Part shown: positions 20,404 to 30,033 of the stretch, one piece after another
Numbering within the stretch: position 1 is the first letter of the stretch
Layout: the number at the start of each line of letters is the position of its first letter
NCBI GenBank assembly: GCA_027943245.1
Contig: JANDJZ010000159.1
Location: 1-64,000, forward strand
Origin: Acanthamoeba sp. SK_2022b
Taxonomy: Eukaryota > Discosea > Longamoebia > Acanthamoebidae
Length of the DNA: 64,000 bases
Direction of reading: 5' to 3'
Translations under genes and position numbers: made by a program
Notes under the pieces: generated by a model
The model's input: only the letters and a program-made list of their open reading frames with translations
The model's database searches: none
What the model was told of the DNA's origin: nothing

Positions 20404-21451
20404 AGGAGGGCAGGCCACCGCGAGGCGATCCTGGCGGTGCAGTGGTCGCCCACCAACGAGTACCTGCTGGCGAGCGCGTCGGTGGACAAGACGATTCGGC
20501 TGTGGGACATCCGGCGATCGGGCTGCCTCCTCTCGCTCGACCAACACAACAGCCAAACAGCCTGGGAGACCAACCGAACGCTTCGACTCAGTTGCGCGCG
20601 CCTTCCCTCCCCGTTCTTGTGTGTGTTGTGTTGTGTTGTGTTGTGTGTGTGTGATGGTGCATGCGCGCTGATCGTGTGGTGGTCACGCGTGCAGAGAACG
20701 TGGGCGCCAAGGGCGGCGCGCCGACTTCGGTGACCGCGCACGACGAGCCCGTCACGTCGCTGTGCTGGTCGCCCGACGGCCTCTTCCTGTACAGCTCCGG
20801 CAAAGACAACAGGATACACATGTGGAACACCGACACCGGCAGGAACACGCTGGTACCACCATCGCGCCGATGATGTGAGCGTGCGCGCTCGTGTGGTATG
20901 CGTGGCATGCAACGCTGCTTATCGGGTGGCGTTCACCACAGGTCAATTTTGCAGGCGTCAAGAACGCGGCGGAGAAGGGGAGCCAGATGGCGCTGTCGTC
21001 GGACGGGCAGGTGCTCTACCACCCCAACGCGTCGGACATCCTCGCGCTCGAGGCCCACACCGGGCGCTCGCTCGGCCTGCTGCGCGGCCACTTTGACAAG
21101 GTCAACTGCTGCGTGTTTCACCCGCACCTCCAGGTGTGCTCTCCCTCTCTTGCCCCCCCCCCCCCGGCGCGCCTTCTTCGCTCACGGCCACGCCAACTGG
21201 CACGACAACGGCGGCGGCGGCGATGTCGACAGGAGTTGTACAGCGGAGGGAGCGACAACCAGATTCTGTGCTGGGTGCCGAGCTCGGACGAGGCTGAGCT
21301 GGAGGAGGAGGAGAAGGAAGAGGACAACGCGGGGAGCGCCGGGGAGCGACGACCGACGTCGGCAGCACAGTCGCAGGGCGCCATGGACGGCGACGCCTGG
21401 AGCGACGACGAAGCGGGTGAGGAGGAGGAAGGCGCCGGGATGGTCCTGTAG
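19584..21451 (+). CDS. ERCC8: Cockayne syndrome A protein (CSA/ERCC8), WD-repeat DCAF of CUL4-DDB1
   Basis: About seven exons. The N-terminus [20 protein letters not shown], then [11 protein letters not shown], parallels the start of human CSA (MLGFLSARQTG..., LDIEPVEGR). WD repeats follow in the same order as human [23 protein letters not shown] then [49 protein letters not shown] then [40 protein letters not shown] then [63 protein letters not shown]. The C-terminus is acidic and ends [14 protein letters not shown], also as in CSA. Role: substrate receptor of a CUL4-DDB1 ubiquitin ligase in transcription-coupled repair. A 60-bp (GT)n tract fills one intron. Confidence 0.93.
20341..20401 (+). 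repeat. (GT)30 microsatellite in ERCC8 intron
   Basis: About 30 perfect TG/GT dinucleotides at the start of the intron, before the GHREAILAV exon. The short spacer (GGGAGGAGGGCAG) after the repeat supplies the acceptor. Confidence 0.97.
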
Positions 21452-21621
21452 TCGCCGCCCCGGCCACTCATGGCAGGCCCAATCGTGTACAGAGCGCGCA
21501 ACCTTCGCATCTACTACCTACAGCCGAGCTGAGGTTGCCAGTGCTTGGCTGTCGTGTGCGGCGGGGCTTTGGGCGGTGAGATCGGCCTTGTTGTGACACT
21601 TTCTGAAATCATTGTGCACGC

Positions 21622-22304
21622 TCACGAGGATGGCCCGGTGTAGTCAGCCACAGTGCGCGTTCGGTCCTTGGTGGAGCCCTTGTCCTTGCCCCGCGCCTTG
21701 GGTCGTGGCCTGCTGCGCGACATGGTGCGGCGGTCGGGACACTGGAACAGCTTGCCCTTCTTCTCCGCGTTGTTCCGCCTCACCACCATCACGCCTGCGA
21801 TGGGCAACCGCCACCAAGCACGCGCGCGCGCACACGCATTGCCGGTTAGCGTGAGGGAGGGGAGTCTCGAGAGGTCGAGAAGGCGCCCGCACCGTAGGTC
21901 TCGCTGTCCTCCTTGCTCATCGCGCTGACATGCCTCCACTGTGCGAGGCTGCTATGGCGCTCTGCGCTGTGCCCGTCCGCGACGAAGAAGCATAGCCACT
22001 CCTCGGCCACTTGGCCGCGGTCGTCGACGAGGTAGGCCCAGTCGCTCTCGGGCAGCACCTCCTTCACCTCCTCCTCGCTCAACACCACCATGTCGGGCCC
22101 TTTGGGTATAGCGGGCGATGAGCATGCAGGGTAAAGAGGGAGGGGGGGGGGGAAGTAGCGCGTACGGATGGTGTGCAGGAAGGCTGGTCGGTTGTCGCGA
22201 GGCTTCACGGGCGGCCTGTATCCCGTGCAGACGCAGGTGTGCTTGGGGGTGTCTTCGTACGGGGGTGTCGAGTCCCGTGGCCCCCTCTTCTTTGATGTGC
22301 TCAT
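21622..22304 (-). CDS. Small unknown protein, three exons
   Basis: Likely start at 22304 (MSTSKKRGPRDSTPPYED). Exon 1 includes TCVCTGYRPPVKPRDNR and ends at a GTACGC donor. Exon 2 has DMVVLSEEEVKEVLPESDW, AYLVDDRGQVAEEWLCFF and QWRHVSAMSKEDSETYGA. Exon 3 has GVMVVRRNNAEKKGKLFQCP and a basic tail (RSRPRPKARGKDKG) ending at 21622. Phases are consistent across both introns (exon 1 to 2: ATC-CGG-CCC-GAC). The gene is convergent with ERCC8. An upstream in-frame codon at 22403 could extend the N-terminus. No family recognised. Confidence 0.55.
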
Positions 22305-22968
22305 GTTCTTGAGGAGGCCCCACCGGCCCCGCTTATCCAACGATACGGTGGTGGTGGTGTTGTTGTTGCCTCGCTGGTGGCCTTGGAGGATAGGAGGGAG
22401 CACATTAGGGCCAAAGCTTGAAGAAGGCTCCAGGGTGCAAGGGTGAGAGGAGGGCTGTACTCCATCCTGGCGGGAAGAAATCGATTTCAGCGCCAGACGT
22501 AAGATCGTTGGCGCAACGGGCGCAGTAGTGAACCCTTCCTGCTGTTCTCTTGCCCTTCTTCACTGTCTCCACTCGCATGTCTTCGAAGACGTTGGTTCTT
22601 CTTCTGTTGGGTCTTCCATCTTTCGACGGCTACAAATACCCAGGCTCTCCAGGCCTTCTTCCACCTCGCTTATGTGAAGGTTTTATTTTCCATTTCTCAG
22701 TGCTGGGGAGGGTGGCACGTTACAGTGTCCTTGCTACTCTTTGCGTGGCCTCCATGGTGATCAACGTTTATCTGTGAGCTGGTTGCTGGCCGTTTTTATG
22801 TGAACCCTCTCATGTCCCATAACAATCGTTATCGATATCAAGCATAAAGCAAGAACAGCTGCAACTCGGTGCCCAGACGTACCGCTCGCCGCAGGAATAA
22901 GAGTGATCTTGAAACTTTGATAGAACAGCTGCTAAGATGAACGAGTCATGGGAAGCAAGGTTGGAGAG
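22305..22968. other. Intergenic region; unlocated 5' exon(s) of TFIIB may lie here
   Basis: No open frame with domain signature. Because the TFIIB coding region begins inside its zinc ribbon, at least one short exon carrying ATG and the first CxxC should be here or just upstream. I could not find a convincing one. Confidence 0.4.
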
Positions 22969-23966
22969 GTTGGGACACCATCTGCCGGCAGTGTGGTCTG
23001 GTGGTGGGCGATCGCATCATCGACACCCGGTCGGAGTGGCGTAGCTTCGCCGATGACGACGGCGATGACCCTAGTCGCGCCAGTCGTGCCGACGAGTCGC
23101 TGCCCTCGGGAGGTCTAGGCTCTGCTGTCGCCGGTCAGCTGCCTCAGGCCAGCCTGAAGACCGTTAGTGGCGGAGGTGCAAGGCTGTCTCAGCTTCATGC
23201 GCGCAGCCAGGTCACCAAAGAAGACCACAAAGTACTGAGGGGCTACGGCACGCTCACCCACATTGCCGACCTCCTCGACCTGCCTCAGAAGATAAGGGTA
23301 GGTCAAGGTCGTGTAGGTTGGGGCTGTTGTGGGTTTCTCCCTGCCCTGACGCCTTGAGCGCACAGAACTCGGCCAAGGAGATCTACTCCGCGTTTGCAGC
23401 AAAGCGCGAGAAGATGAAGTTCAAGAAGCACGTCCTGGAGACGGCCATCATCTACATGGCCTGCAAGCAGGCCAACGTGCCTCGAACGTTAAGGGAGCTG
23501 GCCCGGGACACCCAGCTCTCGGAGAAGGTGTTGCGCAAGTACTACAACGTGCTCAGCAAGGCGCTCCCCGAGCAGCAAAAGCCACGCGGTCCCACCTCAG
23601 CCTCCGATCTTGTGGTATGTATGCCTTCTACTTGGGCTGGCAACACGATCATGATGCTGATGAGAGAGACGACGACCACAACAGAACCGCTTCTGCTCGA
23701 AGCTGCAGCTGCCACACGCGGTGGTGAACCTGGCCACGACGGTGGCCAGCCGGGCTGAGGCGTTGTTGGCGGGCAAGCGCCCGTCGTCCATCGCCGCGGC
23801 GGCCGTCCTGCTGGCCGCAAAGCTCAAGGGCGAGCCCAGATCGCCCAAGGACGTCGCCCTGGCGGCCTCCATCTCCCCGGCCACGGTCAACACCATCTAC
23901 AAGCTGCTCCTTGCTCACCAACCGACCGTCCTGCCACCGGGCTGCCCCCCTCTCGCCCAGCCCTAG
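22969..23966 (+). CDS. Transcription initiation factor IIB (first exon not located)
   Basis: Three visible exons. The first has the second half of the TFIIB zinc ribbon and the B-reader: DTICRQCGLVVGDRIIDTRS, then EWRSFADDDGDDPSR. It continues through the linker (TKEDHKVLRGYGTLTHIADL) to a donor near 23298. The second encodes cyclin repeat 1 (NSAKEIYSAFAAKREKMKFK, LETAIIYMACKQANVPRTLR, KVLRKYYNVLSKALPEQ). The third encodes cyclin repeat 2 (VVNLATTVASRAEALLAGKR, SIAAAAVLLAAKLKGEPRSP, ISPATVNTIYKLLL) and ends PPGCPPLAQP. Role: bridges TBP-promoter and RNA polymerase II. The frame upstream of 22974 hits a stop without a start codon, so a spliced 5' exon is needed. The gene is convergent, 48 bp from the next gene's stop. 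Confidence 0.85.
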
Positions 23967-24014
23967 AGCCCAGCCGAAGAGGTTACGTTGTTCGCGCGCC
24001 AGCCGGTGTACATA

Positions 24015-24605
24015 CTAGGAGGAGGGGAACGAGGCGGGGGCGAGCAGCGTCGTTGTCTGCGCGTGCAGCTGCCATAGGCGCCGGGTCATGCCATCCACGG
24101 CCGCTTTTCGCTTGGCCACCTCGACGCGCAACGCGTCTCGTTGCTCCTCCAGCTCGCGCAGCTGCCAGGGAATAAAATAAAAAATTAAAATGAGATAAAT
24201 ATTTTTCAAATCAATTTAAATTGATATTTTGCGTTGTTGTAAAAGATCAAAAAAAAATAAAAATAAAAAGGCTTGGCGTACAGTGTCCTGGTGTTCGTGT
24301 GCTGTGCCCGGCGAGGTGTCGGCCGGAGACGAAGATGCCGACTCCACGGCCAGAGCAGCAAGCCGTGGGAGGGTGGCAGCATGCCGGGCAGCAGAAGCCG
24401 CCGCTCCACCCTCCATTTCTGCTCGAGATGACGAGCGTGCCTCGCCCCCTTCCGTCTCATCCATGTCGCTGGTACCGGCCGCGCCCGGACGAGAGGCGGG
24501 CACAGGCGCAGAGGCGTGCTTGAGAAGCACCATGAGCGCCGCCATCGCTGCATCAACCGCATCTCGGCCCTCCAGCGCAGCCTTGCTCCTCCCTCGCTCT
24601 TCCAT
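24015..24605 (-). CDS. Small coiled-coil protein, family uncertain
   Basis: Two exons. Exon 1 starts MEERGRSKAALEGRDAVDAA and has a helix (AALMVLLKHASAP), an Ala/Ser/Glu-rich middle and ends HEHQDT at a GTACGC donor. Exon 2, after CCTGGCAG, reads LRELEEQRDALRVEVAKRKA then DGMTRRLWQLHAQTTTLL and ends PASFPSS. The total is about 155 residues. A long N-terminal helix, a disordered middle and a C-terminal coiled coil are compatible with a small Mediator-type subunit such as MED30, but no diagnostic motif supports that, so it is left open. Confidence 0.5.
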
Positions 24606-24860
24606 CTTTGGGCAGATCAATAAATGGATAATAAATTTTTGTCTATCACAGCAAGGCTAAGGTTTGCTGCCACAAGGTTGATGGTGATGGTGATAGTGTT
24701 GATGTTGGCTATGTATCAAATGTATTACGGGAGGAATGGGATGGGCTATCTTCACACCACAAACTGGTGGCTGCACAAAAGGAATAGCGAAGGTCGAAGA
24801 TCTATCGCTGGTGGCGTGGTTTGGACCTCGAGGGAGGGAGAAAGCGAACGGGGTCCGATT
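24606..24860. other. Short spacer, nothing seen
   Basis: Lies between the 5' end of the small coiled-coil gene and the 3' end of the valyl-tRNA synthetase gene. AT-rich on the left. No coding signature. Confidence 0.5.
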
Positions 24861-27800
24861 TTAGTTGGAGGCCTTCATGGCCTTGAACTTCTCGATGGCC
24901 TGCTTGATGGCGTCGATCTCCTGGTTCAGCTTGCCGACCTGCACATCAACAAGAGACGTGGGCCAAGCGAGTCAGAGGGCGGCTCACCGTGGGTTAGGCG
25001 GGGGGGGGAGAGAGTTGACGTACGCGCTCGGTGTTGGACTGCTTGACAGCGGCAGGGACCTTGTCCTCGTACATGGGGGCCTTCATCTTCTTCTCGAGGT
25101 TCTCGAGCTGCGTCGTGGACTCGCCGAGCTTCTTCTCGAGCTTCTTGACTTCGACGTCGGGATCGATCAGGCCCTGTGGCGGCGAGGCACAGACAACGAC
25201 GCGCGCAGCGGTGAGACCCCACTCGTAGGAGAGAGAGCAGCGTGGCGTGTAAAAAAAAGGGGGGGTGGTTGCCTCAGTGGTAGTGACAAAGAAAATGAAT
25301 ATAATCACTGATGATCATTTTCAATCTATCGTCATCGACAAGATAACTTCGGGTGATGATGATGAAACGAGTGTGCGCGTGCGTGTGTGTGGAGAAGGCG
25401 GCGTACCTTGAGGAAGATGTGGATCGCAACGTTCTCGTTGAGAATATTTACAGCGCAGCCGCTCGGCGGCTTGGCGTCGCTCTCGAGGATGTTGACCTCC
25501 GAAGCACCGGAGAGCGTGAGGATGACGGGCGCGAAGTTTCGGAACGTGTTCCTCAGCTCGTCCGAGTGGAACTCGAGGAAGAAGACCGGCTTCGAGCTCG
25601 GCGGAAGGCCGTTGTCGGCACGGAGGGCACGCGAGGCGCGGATGATGTCCTGCGCCAGCTTGACATCAGCCTCCAGCTGGGGATTGGCCCACGACTGCGT
25701 GTGCGCCTGCAAAGCAAAGAGGGGGGTGAGTCCAGGACTTCATAGGAACAGAAAACGAGTGGCGTGTGAAATGGACTAAACATAATTAATTAAATAAATA
25801 AATAAAAACAAAAAATAAGGTGAAAATTGTCTGTGTGTCAGACCCTTAGATGTTCTGAATTGTGTCCCAGCATTACAGCGTTAGGGCTCAGAAGTGATCA
25901 TCATCGACACAGAGAATTTGTTTTGGAACAGGAAAAGCGACGACCCGATGATAAGGTGGAACAGAGGAGGATTGGGGGGGGGAGCGGTACCGGCTTGGGG
26001 TAAGGCGAGACCATGATGCTGCAGATGTTGTCGCCGGGGCGCCTGGGGATGCGCTGGTAGAGCTCCTCGGTGACGAAGGGCATGAACGGGTGGAGCAGCT
26101 TGAGGCCGTAGTCGAGGCACGTGTAGAGCGTGTGCTGGGCCGACTTCTGCTCGGGGCTGCCCTTGTTGCGCATGGCGGGCTTGATGGCCTCGAGGTAGAC
26201 GTCGCACAGCTCGTAGAGCCAGAAGTTGTAGATGGCGGTGGTGCACTGGGCGAGCTCGAACGACTTCCAGCCCTCGTCGGCGTCCTTGACGGCAGAGTGC
26301 AGCCGGCTGAGGATCCACTTCTCCATGACGCTCTCCTGACCGGTGACGTCGGGCGAGGCCAGGGGCGCGTAGTCGGCGCCGAGGTTCATGAGAGCGAACT
26401 TGGTGGCGTTCCACAGCTTGTTACAGAAGTGGCGGTAGCTGACGACGCGGTTGATGTCGAGGTTGATGTCGCGTCCCTGCGAGGTGTAGGCGCAGAGGGC
26501 AAAGCGCATGGCGTCGGTGCCGCACTCGCTGATGCCGTTGGGGAAGTCCTTCTGCTGGCCCTTGATGGCCTTCTCGACCTCGGAGGCCTCGAGGTTACCC
26601 TCCCGGAGCTTCTGGTGCATGTCCTCCAGGCGAATGCCCTCCGTGACGTCGATCGGGTCGACGACGTTGCCCAACGACTTGGACATCTTCCTGCCGTGAG
26701 CGTCGCGGACCATCGCGTGCAGAAGAACCTGCGGGGAGAGGGGAGAGACGAACGCTCGATTAGTGCAAGTGCGATCATCTTCAGATGCAGAGCAAAGCTA
26801 TATCTCCCTCGAGCTTTCATCAGAGGCGTAGAAAAAAATCGCTCAACGGCAGGTCTTTAAATTAAATGCCATTTAAAGCCGCCTCAGTCGTCGGACCTTG
26901 TTTGTTCATCATCTAAAGCTAATGGTTGGGTGGGTGGGGGGGGGGGGAATAGTAAAGGGGGAATAAGAGAGAGACATTACCTGCGAGAAGGGCAGCTGGC
27001 CGGTGAGGTTGAGGCCCATCATGACCATGCGCGCGACCCAGAAGAACAGGATGTCGTGGCCGGTCTCGAGGAGCGAAGTGGGGTAGAAGGCCTTGAGGTC
27101 GGCGGTCTCGTTGGGCCAACCCATGACCGAGAACGGGAACAGGCCCGAAGAAAACCACGTGTCGAGAACGTCGGGGTCCTGCTCCAGTCTGATCTTCTCC
27201 GGCGCGACATCGGCGTGCTTGGCCTTGGCCTTCTCAAGGGCATCGGCGTGCGAACGACCGACAACCCAGTTGTTCTGATCCTCTGGCTGCATTGCATAAT
27301 GTGTTAGTTCTCGTCCAAACAGGAAATGGCGGCGGCGGGCGAAAGGCGTACATCAGGGGTAGGCTGTCCGTCGATGTGGACGAGGTAGGCGGGGATGCGG
27401 TGACCCCACCAGAGCTGGCGAGAAATACACCAGTCCTGGATGTTCTCCAGCCACCTGAACCAGACGGCCTCGTGCATCGCGGGAACGATCTCCAGGCGCT
27501 TGTCCTTGACCGCCTGTGACACACAAGAGAGAAAGAACGGAGATGATGAGTAAAACTTTGGCACGAAAAATAACCGAACCAACGACTAAACATAGAGAAC
27601 AACTATCTGATCAGACCCTTAGATGTTCTGAATTGTGTCCCAGCATTACAGCGTTAGGGCTCAGAAGTAATCATCACAAAACGGATAGTAGCCAAGTACG
27701 CAAATAAAATAATATAAAATAAAATAAAATGTGCAAGATACCTTGACAGCCTCGTCGGCCATGCCCTTGCAGCGGACCCACCACTGAGGCTTGAGGCGAG

Positions 27801-29709
27801 GCTCGATGACGTCCTTCGTACGCGAACAAACGGGGATGATCATAGGGTTGTCCTGGCTATCCCTGAGCAGACCCTTCTCCTCCAGCGCCTTCGCAACGGC
27901 AACGCGGGCGTCGAAGCGCTTCATGCCGGTGAAGGGAGCGCCGCCCTCCTCGTTGATGAGACCATCATCGGTGAAGATGTTGATCATCTGCAGGTTGTGC
28001 CTCTTTCCACACTCGTAATCCTTGGGATCGTGAGCGGGTGTGATCTTGACAGCACCTGTAGGAAAAAGCGAGAGTCAGACGCCATTTCTCACAAGAAAAT
28101 AAAAACAAAAAATAAGGTGAAAATTGTCTGTGTGTCAGACCCTTAGATGTTCTGAATTGTGTCCCAGCATTACAGCGTTAGGGCTCAGAAGTGATCATCA
28201 TCGACACAGAAATACAAGATTGAAAACATGGACTTACGGAAACAATCATTATAAGTGTGCGGGATCAGGACGTACCAGTTCCGACCTCCTTGTCGACAAG
28301 GACGGAGTCAGTGACGATGGGAATCCGTCGGCCATTGAAGGGATGAACCGCGAACTTGCCGTGGAGATGCTTGTAGCGCTCATCGTCGGGATGAACGGCA
28401 ATAGCTGTATCTCCAAGCATGGTCTCGATACGGGTGGTGGAGACGACGATCTGTTCCTCAGAGTTCTCGATTGGATACGCGAACGAGGTGAGGACACCGA
28501 ACTCGACCTCCTGCTTGCCATAACCGGGGACCTTCATTTTGTGGCGGCCCTTGAGGTCCTTGTGCTCAACCTAGCGGAACGGACGCCAGTCAGCAACTGG
28601 AGTCGGATTGGTTCTGGAACGAGAAGAGCACCAACCTCAACGTCGGAGATAGCAGTCTTGAGCTCAGTACACCAGTTGACCAGGCGAGTGCCGCGGTAGA
28701 TCAGACCGTTTTCATACATGCGAACGAACGCTTCGACGACGGCAACGGAGAGTTTCTGTAAAAACAAAACAAGGATTAGCAAAGTCACCCCATCACGCAC
28801 CACGCAACGACGTACCTCATCCATCGTGAAGACCTCGCGAGACCAATCGAGGGAAGATCCCAGACGCCGGAGCTGATTGCAGATCTGCGCGCCGTAATCG
28901 TTCTTCCACCGCCAAACTTCCTCGACAAACTTCTCGCGGCCAAGGTCATGGCGCGACAGATCGCGTTCCTTCTTCAACTTCTTCTCGACAACGACTTGCG
29001 TGGCAATACCGGCATGATCCGTGCCCGGAACCCACAGGACGTTCTTGCCGCTCATGCGGTGCCTGCAAGCGGGGGGAAAAAATAACACCGATTAATTCAA
29101 TAACGCGCCGAACTCCGGCAAGCGAAGCAGCGGCAAGCGTACCATCTGCACAAAGAATCCTGAATGGAATTGGTCAAGGCATGACCCATGTGCAAACTGC
29201 CAGTGACGTTCGGCGGCGGGATGACAATGATGAACTTCTCCTTGGTTTGATCGTTCTCGTCGGCCCGGAAGAAGCCCTGAGCAGCCCACCAATCGTACCA
29301 CGCAGCCTCAACGGCCGGAGGATCGTACTCGTTCAGCATGGGCTGTGTCATGTCTGGAAGAGTCCGATTAGAAATTGATCTCTTAAATCTCGTGTAGCAA
29401 AATCAAATCAGTTCTGGCGCACCCTTCTTTTCGCCCTTGGGAGTAGTGTTGTGGAATTCCTTCTTCAGCCGGATCTCATCCTTTTTGGCTTTCTATAAAT
29501 TGGATAGATTTAGGCGTGTCCTCAGTGAGAATTCAACAGCATAAAATTGCTGAGCGTACTTGGCTAGGTACCTTCTCGCCAGCAGCAGGTGCGGGCTTCT
29601 TCGCCGCAGGCTGCTTCTTCGGGGCCGGCTGCTTCTTGGCCTTGGCCTGCTGAGGCTTCTGCTCCGGCTGCGGCTGTGCTTGCTCTGGTTGCTGTGGATG
29701 TCCCTCCAT
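24861..29709 (-). CDS. Valyl-tRNA synthetase
   Basis: A class I aminoacyl-tRNA synthetase in about a dozen exons. The first exon is Lys/Pro/Gln-rich ([14 protein letters not shown]...KKQPAPKK), as in eukaryotic ValRS. Then [20 protein letters not shown] and the HIGH region [52 protein letters not shown]; the editing domain with [20 protein letters not shown] and [75 protein letters not shown]; and the KMSKS region [20 protein letters not shown]. The anticodon-binding domain and a C-terminal coiled coil ([20 protein letters not shown]) follow. It charges tRNA-Val and edits Thr-tRNA-Val. No clear mitochondrial presequence, though one gene may serve both compartments. Three introns host snoRNA-like sequences. 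Confidence 0.95.
25830..25913 (-). ncRNA. Intronic box C/D snoRNA candidate, copy A (ValRS intron)
   Basis: On the minus strand, in the same sense as the host gene, the 84-nt unit reads TCTGTGTCG, C box ATGATGA (25898-25904), a 56-nt body, D box CTGA (25838-25841), then CACACAGA. The ends pair as a 7-bp terminal stem (TCTGTGT with ACACAGA). The 15 nt upstream of box D, one base away (CAGAACATCTAAGGG), are complementary to CCCTTAGATGTTCTG of the conserved SSU rRNA V8-region sequence. Host, box order, box sequences, length and stem all fit an intron-encoded C/D snoRNA. The rRNA sequence is recalled from general eukaryotic knowledge; expression is not known. Confidence 0.8.
27602..27689 (-). ncRNA. 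Intronic box C/D snoRNA candidate, copy C (ValRS intron)
   Basis: A diverged relative of copies A and B in a different ValRS intron. On the minus strand: ACTATC..., C box GTGATGA (27671-27677), a body matching A/B almost base for base, the same guide (CAGAACATCTAAGGG), D box CTGA (27611-27614), TCA, GATAGT. The terminal stem (ACTATC with GATAGT) has an entirely different sequence from A/B yet still pairs, and the C box differs only at the R position (G for A). This is what selection on RNA structure would produce. Confidence 0.75.
28127..28210 (-). ncRNA. Intronic box C/D snoRNA candidate, copy B (ValRS intron)
   Basis: Same sequence as copy A over the 84-nt unit: C box ATGATGA at 28195-28201, D box CTGA at 28135-28138, the same 15-nt guide and the same 7-bp terminal stem. 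Identity also extends about 29 bp beyond the 3' end of the RNA (AAAAACAAAAAATAAGG then TGAAAATTG on the plus strand), so A and B arose by recent duplication between introns. Copy B lies in the intron between the [15 protein letters not shown] exon and the preceding editing-domain exon. Confidence 0.8.
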
Positions 29710-30033
29710 CTTGAGATCGTATTTGTGTGCGATAGATCGTATTTCAATAGATCGAGGGAAGTGTGTGAGTCTACTCAAGAACCAGACTGAGATCTGTGGT
29801 CGAAGAGTGTGGTGGTTTGGCTTGACGCAGGCAAAAACAAAAAATAAAGTTCGCCGCGCGTCGACAAAATAACGCAACACGGAACCCAAACTGGGAAATT
29901 ATCGCGAATGTCTCCGGCCAAGAGAGGGCCTCCCCTAAACAGCAGACAGGCACGCGGAGAAGAGGCTCTGCGGGGCGTGTGTGCGCTTTTTGATCGAAAA
30001 CAAAGCAACATACGGCATAAATATGGCAGCGTG
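29710..30033. other. Intergenic spacer
   Basis: 5' flank of ValRS and 3' flank of the 7TM gene. No coding signature. Confidence 0.5.

Noticed and set aside
20341..20671. Cys/Val-repeat frames
   Set aside because: Direct translations of the GT microsatellite; the surrounding exons of ERCC8 explain the coding signal.
22490..22550. tRNA A-box-like TTGGCGCAACGG
   Set aside because: No B box or acceptor stem follows.
26725..26830. Possible fourth box C/D snoRNA in another ValRS intron (CTGATGA ... CTGA on minus strand)
   Set aside because: C box lacks the purine, there is no terminal stem, and I could not match a guide to rRNA.
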